The notes under the pieces: model-generated
The model's input: the letters and a program-made list of their open reading frames with translations, nothing else
Told to the model about the DNA's origin: nothing
The model's database searches: none
Part shown: in pieces, positions 34,590 to 45,872 of the stretch
Layout: every line of letters begins with the position of its first letter
Position numbering within the stretch: the stretch's first letter is position 1
Origin: Daphnia pulex
Lineage: Eukaryota; Arthropoda; Branchiopoda; Diplostraca; Daphniidae
Reading direction: 5' to 3'
Length of the DNA stretch: 64,000 bases
Assembly: GCF_021134715.1 (NCBI RefSeq)
Contig: NC_060027.1
Coordinates: forward strand, 124,001 to 188,000
Made by a program: the position numbers and the translations under genes

Positions 34590-35490
34590 CCATATTCTGC
34601 GTAGGAGGAGTGGGGGGAAATCATCAGAGTACGAAACAAGGAAAAAATGCCCATAAAAATAAATCATAGGCTGAATCTCGTGCGCAATTGATTGCCACCA
34701 TATTATTCCCGGATTATTTCGACATGTCAAGGTGACGCAACGATCCCTACAGGCTCCAGTGTACAGACTGTATTCGACTTTCGCCAATTAAAAATGGGCG
34801 CGTCTTTTCATTCATCGGGCGGTGGCTTTGCTTGACTTTTATTTTCATCACACCGGATCTGTACATCCGTCAACCCCCCCTCAAGATCGATTACGAAACT
34901 TTAAATGACATTAAATGGAGTAAATCACTTTTAAAAAATGTAATTGTTAATTTAGACCATTTGAGTTAGTTGTCTCTATTAGGATCCGACTGAAATGAGG
35001 TAAATCAAAGTGTGGAGAAAGTTGGCAACTGTTTAAACGACAAAAGAAAAATTCAAATGCCAAAGAGCAAAACGGTTCTGATCACCCAGAAGTTGTTAAA
35101 ATGCGCAGTGCTCTAAATTTCGTCACAAGAGGAAAACCAATAATAAGAGCATTTAATTCTCCTCATGAAACAGCTGCATCGCGGTGGGCTCAATCAGCCA
35201 GTTCATTTCTCGCGTTCAACAAATCACACCCTTGTACGACTCTAATTTACACTTTCCTCTACACGAGATGCCCTACATTCTATGAATCATGTTGCGGGTT
35301 TCCGCATTTCCCTTCGTTTATCCCATACAATTAAACGGCGAATTTGTGCAAACGTACGTCGTTCGGTCCGCCTCGAGAGAGCCAGATAGTGTTAATTGCC
35401 CAAATCAATTCTTTCTCAGCTCGTTTGTTTTCAGCCTCCCAGATAAGAGTTTGCCCTGATTTTATCCACCAACTTTCTCTGCCTTGATTC
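34590..35490. other. Intergenic at the end of unit B
   Basis: Unit homology fades near 34900. No supported gene before the promoter at 35495. Confidence 0.35.
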
Positions 35491-35494
35491 TTCT

Positions 35495-35501
35495 TATAAA
35501 G
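35495..35501 (+). promoter_or_regulatory. TATA box of the 35.6 kb gene
   Basis: TATAAAG 71 bp before the ATG at 35566. Confidence 0.6.
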
Positions 35502-35565
35502 AGTCGATTCTAAGCAAACAGATTCCAGCACTCGGATTCGACACTTGCGCAACGCTACAACTGAG

Positions 35566-35986
35566 ATGACGTCGTGCTGCTGCCCGTTTGTGTTAATGGT
35601 AAGTCAATCAAAGAAATCAACCAAGGCACGTTGATTCAATTAAAAAAGAAAGAAAACATTTGTAGTTGGTTTCAGTGGTCGCTGTGAAAAGTGCGACCCT
35701 TCCGTGTTACTCGGCGGACGATTCGTGGACTTACAACAACCTGGAATCTCCCAAAGTCCCGATCTTCGACACGACCCCCTTCAAAGAGGCTCCGTCGTCT
35801 TACGTCTCGACCAACGCCCGACGCCACTATTACAGACGGCCAGTATTGAACGGTCACAGTTCCCAAGTGAACGCCTATTGGATTCGACCAGCCCCTTACT
35901 ACCCTCCTCATCCTCCTCCTACCGCTGTTGCTGCGTCGCACAGACAGGCCCAGACTGTCGTCATCGTTTTTCACCAAGAAGAATAA
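35566..35986 (+). CDS. Secreted RRHYY-family protein
   Basis: Exons 35566-35598 (MTSCCCPFVLM) and 35666-35986; 117 residues. Signal LVSVVAVKSA, then TLPCYSADDSWTYNN, VPIFDTTPFKEAPSSYV, NARRHYYRRPVLNG, a Pro-rich stretch and AASHRQAQTVVIVFHQEE. Paralog of the gene at 45.3 kb, which shares the T(T/A)PF(K/E) block, RRHYY(R/K) and the C-terminal A(S)HxxxQTxVxxxH block, and has the same single phase-0 intron. AATAAA at 36013. Function unknown. Confidence 0.78.
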
Positions 35987-36019
35987 ATGCAGCAAATCGT
36001 GTCGCTTGGGGAAATAAAT

Positions 36020-36700
36020 TGTGAGAAAAACCAAATGTTTCAATCAACACATTTTCGAGACCAAACAGAAACCCTCAATCGTGTACCCTATTTACGGCCA
36101 TCCGTTTAAAAAAAAAAAAAAAAAAAGAGCAAAGCGGAGCAAAGGTGGAGCAGCGTAACGAGGAGGTACCTGTGTGGCGGCAGGTTCCTCTTGGTTAAAA
36201 AAATAGTCTTGTTGCACTTTTGCTTCAAGTGCTTAAAGTTCAAATGTTTTCGAATGTAATAGTTTACCCACAGAGAAAGTTGTGAGTTACAAAATAAAAA
36301 AACAGGCCTGATCTGCAGTCGACACGTGAGATTTCTAGTGAAACCTTACTGAGAAAAAAACAAAAACGGAGAGGGAAAAACAGTTGCAGTCAAACGCCTA
36401 GCTGGCTAGCTCACAGGAATAAACATACTCCGTGACTACATATCGATTTAAAATCAACGCCACCAAACATTGTCAAAAAGGAAGAACAGATCAATTGTGT
36501 CCTACCTTTGTGCCTGGGAAAAACAGCCAGGCATCCACAGTTGCTCCATCCATCAGCTGGAAGAGTTCAATGGCACCAGGACGGGATAAGGGTAAAAAGG
36601 GTGTCCTCGTGAATACACCCACACTCTCATGGGCATACACGAGAACATTGAAAGGAAGGGGAAAAGGAGAGATCCGTGACATCGTAGTTCTTCCAATCCA
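36020..36700. other. Intergenic
   Basis: Contains a poly-A tract near 36108. No supported gene. Confidence 0.35.
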
Positions 36701-37530
36701 ATTGGATGCTTTTTATCTAAGTAATAAATAGAAAATGAGTAATTAAAAATGATTCGACAGAAACAACCAGTCAGGAGAGTTGAAAATGAGACACTGGGTA
36801 AACACGAATTGTTAATAAATGGGAGATTTAAAGGTTGACATGTAATACACTGCATTGGTGCAGGTAATGCAGCATTAAAGATTCTAGTAGGTCACAGGTC
36901 AATAAAAGTAAAGAATGAAATCATTACCTGGCAAGCGGTGATCCTGAGATTGTTGCTGACGGCAGGTTAACACCTGCACAAGCAAAACTTGCATGATGGG
37001 TGGCTGTTGGGTGGTTACGATGACTGGCTCTGGCCTTGAATCTGCAAAAAGAAAAGGGTTAGAAATTAGAACATAGTACAGACAAACTTTCATGCAGCGA
37101 CAGGGCAATTACATGATAAATGCTATTCAGGAACTAACATTACTCAAAATTTAGAACAGATTTAACTTTACTGTTTAAGCTCTCATATAACCGTTGCATT
37201 TCTATTCTTAGTTTTATTTACCCGCCAAAAACATCGAGTCGAGAGCATTGCTTGAGAAATAACTCGACACCACAGACACATCACACGAGACGATCACATT
37301 TTCGTAATTTGATTTATTGTTTTGGGGTTTTCTTTCATTTCGTGTAGCCACGTACATTTTCAAAAGAGTTACCGTTCCGTTTTCTTTATAATCTCAAACT
37401 TTGTGGGCTTATACTTCGTGTTTCGTGCTTCGTAGTCTCAAAACTGTAAAGCAGACGACACATTTTATTCTAATTAGCATGATTACGATATAACGATATA
37501 TCGATCGATATCGATTGAAATTAGAAGTAA
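36700..37530. repeat. Dispersed duplicated segment, copy 2
   Basis: Counterpart of 14850-15480. The exon-like block is 36928-37041 on the minus strand, with the same TTTTTGCAG acceptor and GTAATGATTTC donor. Confidence 0.6.
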
Positions 37531-38619
37531 AAATAAATGAAACTCTCCCCTCAAAATCCAAACCACTCAAATACGATAAGGGAATAACCAATTAATAAGT
37601 TGAAGAAATAAGATTTAGTTGAAGTCTAATATTATTTCTGTTTCGTTATGTAATTCCCCGGTAAGACCCCCCCCCCCAAAAAAAAACAAAAAAAACAAAA
37701 AAAAAAAAAAAACAAACAAACAAAAATCGACTAGCGTTGTCCATTGCGTAACCTTGAAAGAAAAGAAAAGAACCCCGCAAAAACACCCCCTTTTACGAAA
37801 AGAAATAGCCGACATTCTAATAACAAGGACAAAACTGACATGGAATGACATTTCCTACCTGATTTGAAGATATGCAAATGATTCACGCGACGACTTTTTA
37901 TTCATATCTGCACACACAGTCGGTTGAACTAGACACCAAATAACGTTTGGCACATAGCCAAGTCACGTCAGAAATAGGAATCCACAACACTTTTTTTTTA
38001 AACATCTGTCAAGAATAAGAGCTGGGGGACCGACACGCCCGACACCGACAAAGTACTCCATTACAATAAAATAGTTTCGTAGAAAAAGGAGGCGAGGTTG
38101 CATTGCCCCTAGCAGAATAGTGTTACATAATATAAGAGCGCCAATTTAAAAAAAGAAAACGAGTACTTTTATGGATGAAATAATTCTAGAATTATTATCG
38201 AAAAGAAAGACAAATCGCATTTATGCCATTATTACTCTTTATGCTTTAAGCCGGTAAAATACCCATTAACTTTGTAGATATCATTCAAATTCCAACAGAA
38301 ATTTGGAACGAAAATTGTTGTTCGGCCGTTGGAATCCATTATTAAAGGGAGATTGTGTAAATCGAATTAATTTCATAAAATTGAATAATAACAATTTTGT
38401 TTTTGTTTTTGTTTTTGTTTTGCTGAAACGAACATAACGTTGTATTAAAGAAATGGGGGAACGGTACATCAATTAGTAAAAAAAAAAGGTAAATGCGCAA
38501 ATAAAATAATTATGTGTGAAGCCAATCAATGTCCAAACTAGCTGGAATTTCGTCTTCTTCAGGTGAGTCAAATTTCGTCAACAGGATCGAAATCGGGCAG
38601 GAATATTTATCGAGCCTCT
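37530..38619. other. Intergenic with low-complexity tracts
   Basis: Poly-C/poly-A run at about 37668-37725 and a (GTTTTT)n tract near 38398. No gene seen. Confidence 0.4.
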
Positions 38620-39146
38620 TTACCTTCCATACCCGTAACTGCTCATAAGAAAAATATAGACAAATTGAATTATAGTCGTCATTCAATTATTGACAGGTAA
38701 ATTAAAGTGTAATCAGCAAAAATAAGTTACCCATAACGATGACCATGATGATGGTGGTGGTGGTGTCCATACCCATGCCCATAACCCCCATATCCTCCGT
38801 AGCCATAAGGACGACCGTACCCATAGCCGTAGCCTCCTCCTAAGGCCGACCCGAGCAAGAAACCGAGTCCGAATTGGCGTTTGGGTCGTCCAGCATCAAC
38901 AGTTGCGACCGAGTCATCGGATGCGACAAGAGTCGGAAGTTGTGGATTGACTGGAACTCCGGCAGCGTCGGCTTCCAATGGCACTACATCAATCACCTGC
39001 TGGGCAGCGCAATACACCACCACAGACAAGCCGACCTATTATACGTAATATTCCCATTCAATTAAACGACAATTTCTTGGAAGGAATAATTTCCAACTAG
39101 AAAATTGAACTCAAAAACTTACCAAGAAGAAAAGAGAGCGAGACAT
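38620..39146 (-). CDS. Secreted KRQ-type Gly/Tyr/His-rich peptide precursor 8
   Basis: Exons 39146-39123 (MSRSLFFL), 39035-38731 and micro-exon 38638-38620; 115 residues. Signal VGLSVVVYCAA, an acidic pro-region (QQVIDVVPLEADAAG ... SDDSVATVDA), GRPKRQ, FGLGFLLGSALGGGYGYG, GRPYGYGGYGGYGHGYG, a run of seven His, and GHRYGYGYGR. Unspliced reading stops just after HRYG. Close paralog of the 11.4 kb gene. Confidence 0.82.
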
Positions 39147-39215
39147 ATTGGCGGGTTTGCTTTTCGTTCGCTGACTGCCGGCCGACTGCGATAGTGTCCG
39201 CTTGGCGTTCTAGCC

Positions 39216-39222
39216 TTTTATA
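39216..39222 (-). promoter_or_regulatory. TATA box of the 38.6 kb gene
   Basis: TATAAAA on the minus strand, about 73 bp before the ATG at 39146. Confidence 0.65.
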
Positions 39223-39865
39223 CCTGTGGTTGCTTAGACACCCGGAAGGCGGACTTTTGCCCTCCTCGAATAAAAGCAACACTGGATGGAGGAGATTGCT
39301 AGGACACTCAGGAGGAGGAGGAAGTTTTTCGTTTCAAAAGAGAGATAAAGAAGAAGGTGGTTTATAATAATGCTCTGGTAACTTGTGAATTTCCATGAAG
39401 CCAATGACATTCCCATCGGGTATATTAGGGAGAATGAGGAAATGTTTCCATAACAATTTCGTTCGTTCCATCACGCACTCTTATTTATTTTTTGTGTGTG
39501 TGCGGTTTACATTGTGCACAATTCCAAAAGGAACGGACTGTAGGTCACCTTGAAATTCCCCTCGTTGTATAAACAAGAACACGAGCGCCACCTGAAATTC
39601 AAAAGGCTCTCCGGCATAACGTAATAACTCAACTCCTTTAGTTTTGGTCAACAATAATTAGTGTATAATTATGAATAACAGCAACAGTCTAATAACAGTA
39701 ATAAGATAATTCATTCAGGGGTGAATGAACAGTAATAAAAGGGTTGTCAGAGAAATGTTTAGCCAAAGGACCTGCTGGGGAAAAAACTTGTTCGGTAATA
39801 TGATGACGGGTCCGTATAATATTCTGCAGCCGAGTCAATCATCTCAGGCGTTTTCCTTGAATAGT

Positions 39866-40352
39866 TTAGCCATAGTAATGGCCCCTGTTGTTTACAAATA
39901 GCATATTGTTTTATTTAAAAATTCACTTTGAGGATTGTTTCAAATTAATTCAATTGGTACCCGTAGCCACCATATCCTCCATAATAATTCGGATAATGTC
40001 CGTATCCGCCGTAGCCTCCGCCATAGCCTCCGCCATAGCCGCCGTAATATGGGCGACGGAGTGCGGAGCCGACCAGCAATCCCGCCAGGAACGGTCGGTG
40101 GCGTTTAGTTCGTCCGTTGGATGTTACCGAATCGTCTAAATCAACGTCAGCTGCTGCAGTCGGATGATCGATTCCTCTTTCATCTTTAACTGGGACCTCA
40201 ACGTACTGCTGGGCAGCGCAAAATGCTGCAGCCATCACAACAAGGAGCAAGATCTTGAAATGCAATAGAAAATCACGTTACAATTCTATCACTAACTCAT
40301 AATAAAATGGCATAAAATGAAAACGACTTACCAGTACGAGATTGCGAGCCAT
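39866..40352 (-). CDS. Secreted KRH-type Gly/Tyr-rich peptide precursor 9
   Basis: Exons 40352-40332 (MARNLVL), 40253-39961 and micro-exon 39884-39866; 110 residues. Signal ILLLVVMAAAFCAA, QQYVEVPVKDERGIDH, an acidic stretch ADVDLDDSVTSNGRTKRH, RPFLAGLLVGSALRRPYYGG, GGYGGGYGGYG repeats and the micro-exon end GGHYYG. His replaces Gln after KR in this member. Unspliced reading stops at 39945 after GYQLN. Confidence 0.8.
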
Positions 40353-40432
40353 TTGATCACCTGCGATGCTATGGTTCAGTCTTGATGCGATGAGCAAAGT
40401 GCAATGTCGTTAAATGTCCGCAACTGCTGGCC

Positions 40433-40441
40433 TTATTTATA
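40433..40441 (-). promoter_or_regulatory. TATA box of the 39.9 kb gene
   Basis: TATAAATAA on the minus strand, about 85 bp before the ATG at 40352. Confidence 0.6.
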
Positions 40442-40449
40442 CTTCAGTA

Positions 40450-42233
40450 CGTGCTGGCCAACTTTCGTCTGCTGGTAATGCTGATCGAGAATGACTTTCA
40501 AGTTTTGCACGCAAAGAGTCACACCGAAATGACGTCAGTGTGGGAATTGGATGAACGGCAGAGAATCAGCAGCATCTTACACGCAAGTCAATTGGAATTG
40601 ATGATGTTGTTTGATGATTGCGCACCTTTCCAGCGGCTCGAGAGCAACGACCCCAGCACACGGAACTGTATACAGAAAGTCACCTTGAAATAGAAATGGC
40701 TTACATATACAAAAGGACATAAACCCATAAACCTTTTCAGATGACTAGTATGAATTAGAGACATTGTACATAGTATACATGACGACATGCGACTTTCATT
40801 GGTTACATCACTACCGAAAAATGGCCAACTGAAAGAGCTTCATCAAATATTGTCTAGAGGGGGGGAAAAGGGACTTTCCGGCTTTATATTATTCTTTGCC
40901 GAAAAGATCCATCAGGGGGAAAAACCCAAGACGCGGCCAGGTAAACCCAACAAGTGTTCCGGATGGACAGCCATCAGTTGAGAGCTTTAACAGTACTTAC
41001 TTTACCTGCTGTACAGTCTAGAGACGACCCACTTTTCTCGATCATCCGCAGGCAATAATAAAAAAAATAAAAAAAAAATATTTCATCACCTGATTTAAAG
41101 AGATGGACATCTTTGCGAGGGACTTGGTATAAAATACTATTCGTCTATTCCCTATTGGCCATGGCATTGATAGTATTTTTCTAAAAATTGGGTTCGCCAA
41201 AGGTATACGCCAATAGACGTGAATCGAATAATTCGACAGCAGCATCTATGCGATTGATTAAGAGCTCGCCATCATCCTTGACATTTAATTGGCGAGCAAA
41301 TTGAATTGGATTCATTCGAAATTCCTGTCGAGTCATCGTGAATCGACACTTTTTTCTTCTAGCGGAACCTTATTCATAATGCGATTTGAATTCGTGTCGC
41401 GAATGAAAACAGCAGCGTGCCGGTGGACATGATTGATTACTTGAACGACGTTATATTATTATATTAAAATGAATAACGATAGACGAATTGCAAGTTGCTT
41501 TCTTAATATATCGGCTTTAATCGAATCGTCGTATTTCCTAGTATGTGATCAGAATTTGGCGGCCGTTATCAAAACTCTCCGACAATCAAGTTCAAGCAGG
41601 ACGCGGAAGTGTAAGAGAGAAGAATGTTACACGACTGGATGACAGCTAGCGTGAAAGTGAAAAATGGATTGTGGTTAGATCAGCACAATCCGAATATAAT
41701 AACGGCCAACAATGAACCTCTCGGGCGCGTTTGAATCGCAATTAAATGTCCACAAAGAATTATTTGCTCTTGATTGTTACGAATTTATTATCTCATCAGT
41801 TGTATACGACGAATTAATCAAAATCTATTTTTAAAAAGTTGCGGGAAACGAACGACGAGAATTGCCAGCACTGCACAGACTTGTCAAACCACAATAATGT
41901 GGCCAAATATGTAGCTATACAGTACAATATCGCTGAGCCATTTCAATCCGCACGACCGAATCATGTTTACATTTTCATCCAATATGTGCACACCGTGATT
42001 ATCAGATGTATTACAAACATATACTAGATCGGAAATTGGGAGTGATATGGGAACAGCACAGTTTACAGCACGGCTGCAAGACACATCGGCCGAATAATAA
42101 ATGAGTCGGTCATATTTCAATAAAAAGTTATCCGTATTAGAATTAGTTATGTAATAGAGAACGTCAGTGTTGACTGTTCAAGTCGGGTCATGTCCATGAT
42201 GAGCAGTCGGCAGATTTTGGGGTTTCTGCCTAA
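40450..42233. other. Intergenic, no gene seen
   Basis: AT-rich, with short unsupported ORFs only. Confidence 0.4.
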
Positions 42234-42680
42234 TTAACTGTAAAAAATGAAGTTGGCTTTATCGGATGATTGTCCGTTTTCAAATCTCTTGCGAGTCCAC
42301 CAGTTCCTTCCACCGGCCCATTCGGAGTCGGGTCGGATCAGAAAACGGACTCGATGCCGCTGGTTGCTGTCGCTGCTGCTGAGGTAAGCTCGACGGTAGT
42401 ACTGGACAGGCCAGCCTCTGACAGCAGCTGTCGATCAAAAACAAATGTGCGAATTCTAATATTAAACGTAAACAGAAGCGATTGATCTGACTGAAGAACC
42501 TGCTGCTAAGCTGATTTGACGACGTTGACGTCCAGCTGGGATGGCGGCCACCGTCGACAGCAAAACGGCCAACCAAACACACAAGAACTGCTAAATGACA
42601 TTCAAAAGACAATTAATAGTCAAAGTGGAAAAAATAAATTTGCCTTTGTATACTAGTACCAATAAGTGATGGAATTTCAT
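42234..42680 (-). CDS. Secreted GWPV-family protein 1
   Basis: Exons 42680-42660 (MKFHHLL), 42587-42500 and 42427-42234; 100 residues. Signal FLCVWLAVLLSTVAA, then IPAGRQRRQISLAAA, AVRGWPVQYYRRAYLSSS, a basic middle and the end DKANFIFYS. Paralog of the gene at 43.5 kb: identical exon-1 pattern (M(K/R)FHHLL), intron phases 0 and 1, and the (V/S)xGWPVxxY block right after intron 2. RRQ provides a possible processing site. TATAAG at 42785. Function unknown. Confidence 0.75.
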
Positions 42681-42784
42681 CGGATCTAGTTGTGAATACT
42701 ACTACCGAGCAAGTCGAAATATTTCAGCACGAAAGTGGACGAGAGTTGAAAATACTTTGGCGCAGTTATTGGCAGATCGAGCGG

Positions 42785-42790
42785 CTTATA
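42785..42790 (-). promoter_or_regulatory. TATA-like box of the 42.2 kb gene
   Basis: TATAAG on the minus strand, about 107 bp before the ATG at 42680. Confidence 0.5.
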
Positions 42791-43485
42791 TGCGGCGGAC
42801 GTTCGCGGGACAGTACGCAGATCTTGTTGGGTGGCATACCAATACCAACACCAAATAAAAATTAAAAAGTCTTTAATGACCTGTTGTGATGGAGACAATA
42901 GAAAAATGCGACCTCATCGTCGCCCAATTAATATAGACGTCCATACAAACGTCATTTCTATGACGTCATTCGTACACGGTCCCTTTGAAATTAACATTCC
43001 CTTCACGTTGCGAATAATAGCGTGTCGGACGATTTCATTTCACGATTAGACGGTGTGGGCGTGTGATGTCAATCGGCTCGTCACGTCAACCGCAATCAGC
43101 AGCAGTTCAATGTTCCCGACCGTTGGTTATTTTGCAAGAGACAATTTGATTCTTCACTAAATTTTTATTTTCATAATTAACACAAAATCGTGAAACAATT
43201 TTTTGGGTCAAAAACAAAAACAAGGGAATAAAACCAGCACATAGTACGAAACAGGTGAAACATTCACGTTCTATTAGGTTGAAGAGGAATCGGAAAAGTT
43301 TGGAACTTAATCTGTGCTAATAACATTCGGCGTTCATGTTTTCAAAAGGTTAGTTAATCATCGACAATCATATAGAATAATCCACGGGAAACTGCGCTAC
43401 TATACTTATATACCTCAGCCGCCGCCTTGTAGGCCCTATATATACAGGGCCATCCAATCATTGATGAAATAATAATTAAATTAAA

Positions 43486-43973
43486 TTAACTGTGGTAAAT
43501 GTGGTGGTGGTCTGGGTGCTCGTAATCGTAAAGCGTGTGAACAAATCTCCATCGATTGACTGGCCTCTGAGTGGGCCGTTGTCGGCGGAAGCGCATGCCA
43601 TTATTCCGGATTCCGCCGAATGCCGGTGGTGGTGCAACCGGAGCATTGCGGACGGGAATTTGATGATATTGGCGGACAGGCCAACCGCTGACGACGGGAG
43701 CAGCTATTTTTGGGAAATTCAAATCGAATGATATTATAAGAATAATGCCAACATGGACAAATGGATTGATGATGTAACGCTCATACCAGCAAAGTAAGGC
43801 CTTTTAAACCTGTAACCCGAAAAGGTAGCGCTAGTCGTCGATAGGACGGCCAACCAGCAGACGCAAACGATCTATAAATCAACCAACCAATCACAATCAA
43901 ACGAGATATTTAATGAAGAAAAAACACGATAATAATTCGACTTGTCTCTTACCAACAGGTGGTGAAATCTCAT
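43486..43973 (-). CDS. Secreted GWPV-family protein 2
   Basis: Exons 43973-43953 (MRFHHLL), 43871-43787 and 43703-43486; 107 residues. Signal IVCVCWLAVLSTTSA, TFSGYRFKRPYFA, APVVSGWPVRQYHQ, a Pro/Ala stretch (NAPVAPPPAFGG), a basic Arg-rich segment with RRQRPTQRPVNRW, and an acidic/His end YEHPDHHHIYHS. TATATAAAG at 44068. Paralog of the 42.2 kb gene. Confidence 0.78.
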
Positions 43974-44067
43974 CGGATATATATAATTCGAGTGTCGACG
44001 TCTATAAGCTCACGAATGGCCAACAGCTAAAAGAACTTTGAGACTGCTGTTGATTGAATAACGTTCG

Positions 44068-44076
44068 CTTTATATA
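44068..44076 (-). promoter_or_regulatory. TATA box of the 43.5 kb gene
   Basis: TATATAAAG on the minus strand, about 98 bp before the ATG at 43973. Confidence 0.6.
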
Positions 44077-44079
44077 GGC

Positions 44080-45215
44080 TACAGGTGATGGTGCAGCGAT
44101 CGACCTTTAAGACAAACAGGTGATGCGCAATCGTTGGGGAATGGCGGCACGTGCTGTTACACTAATAATCAACGGAAACACCTGTCGTTGCGACCTCATT
44201 CGACGTCGAGTAGCAAACAACACGTGATAGCCATACAAAGACACGGCCGGGCCGGCCACAGCATCTCCGATGATGCACTTTGCCCTTCATGTACAAAAGG
44301 AACGAAAAAATATCAGCCCGGCCGCGCGAACGATATTTCGAAATCCTACAGCAAAGTTTCGTAACAAACACCATCAACATTCAGCTAGCGCACCTGCTCG
44401 TTCCTTGATTAGTTTTAATGATATACGCATCAGATTAAAAAAAAAACACCTGGGCGTCGCGAGTACAGACATTCCTTAACGCACAACGTGCAGTTGTCAA
44501 TGTCATCAGATGAGTTGGTCGCAGGCCTGATGAATATAATAAGCGTTTCGTCCATCACGCGGATGCGATAGTTACCGCATTGCATTCAACACAAGTCATC
44601 TGCTGGACATTCTCAAAGACCTTGCGGATGTACTCCTTGACCTATATATGGGACCGCATAACCAACCGTGAGCTGTGATTAGCTGAGAGAAATTGTCTTC
44701 TTGAAATTCTTTTCTCAGCGCTCGGCAGAGTTGTCAGCAAGTCTGTCCCAGTCTCCCGTTCAAATCTCTGCGTGCCACAAGCGCAATCTCTACAAAAAAT
44801 TCGGTAAAATAAATCTAATTCCATTCAGATCATCATTAGACTGTCATGTACATTTCAAAAGGGAAAAATCGGACGTTAAATTAGACAAACGGGTGAAATT
44901 CTACTTCAATGGGTAAATCCACGCCAGGGGGTAAATCCCTCGTCCCTCGGTAAATCCCAAACACCTGTCTACACACTTGCACGTCATCAATAAGCTGCTA
45001 GCCACATCGTAATCTATACAAAAACATGTGGCGTTGGAGAGAGGGATTTCCCTAATGGTTTGTTCTACTATGCGACCCAAAAGCGGCACAGCATTGAGAC
45101 GATTACCTGGACGAAATATGTAACACAAAGTTGTAATAATAACCATAGAAAACCAGGTGGCTTAATTTCATTCGAGTTCTTGTTTTAAAAAAGGGAAAAT
45201 GGGCGCTGGTCTCAT
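44080..45215. other. Intergenic between divergent genes
   Basis: Separates the minus 43.5 kb gene from the plus 45.3 kb gene. No gene supported. Confidence 0.35.
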
Positions 45216-45218
45216 CAG

Positions 45219-45227
45219 TATATAAAG
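45219..45227 (+). promoter_or_regulatory. TATA box of the 45.3 kb gene
   Basis: TATATAAAG 127 bp before the ATG at 45346. Confidence 0.6.
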
Positions 45228-45345
45228 ACTGGCGGCTCGCTACCTTATTGTTGTCCTTTCAGCAACACTAACTCGTCGTGAGTCGTGACAATTTCAAAAC
45301 CACCTAAGCAGAATAAACAGAATCAACACAGCAGCTCATCCCAGC

Positions 45346-45872
45346 ATGGACCCTACTAGTTCTACCGTTTCCTTGACGTTGGTAAGTCCATTATTCCCAG
45401 CAAGAAAACAATTAACGGAAAACAAAAACGGACACTCGATTGATTTTCCGATGTCATTGTCAAGTTGTTGCTGCTGCTGCTGTTGGCCGTGACTGTGAGT
45501 CTGCCTTGGCACGGGTTACAGCACCACCAGACCCATCACCATCCACTGCGGGCATTCGACGACAGACTGGCAGCCATTGAAATCACGGCCTTCCAAACGG
45601 CCCCGTTTGAAGATGCGCTAGCCGAGAGTGAAACCATCGACGTCCGGCGACATTATTACAAACTGCCCGTCAAACAGTTGGCCGCCGGCCCGTCTGATGC
45701 CGACAACCCGTCTGCTGACCTGTACCCGCATACCGTCGCCTACCCACGAGAATCGTTTGCCGCTGCACACCAGAAATCTCAGACTCTAGTCGTTTTCTAT
45801 CACGGTGAGAATGAAGCAAATGCAACTAATACGCCATCCTCTACCTTTTCAACAGTTGTACCTTTGTGTTGA
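45346..45872 (+). CDS. Secreted RRHYY-family protein, His-rich copy
   Basis: Exons 45346-45381 (MDPTSSTVSLTL) and 45465-45872; 147 residues. Signal LLLLLLLAVTVSL, WHGLQHHQTHHHPLRAFDD, ITAFQTAPFEDALAE, TIDVRRHYYKLPVKQLAAG, AAHQKSQTLVVFYHGENE and a short Thr/Ser-rich extension ending VVPLC. Paralog of 35.6 kb, with an added His-rich N-terminal part and C-terminal extension. The leucine run comes from a (CTG)n-like tract. Confidence 0.78.

Larger units (their letters stand above)
26646..34900. repeat. Tandem duplication unit B
   Basis: Second copy of the five-gene block at 18829-26600, with the intact Gly/His-rich gene at 30325 that unit A has lost. Confidence 0.85.
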
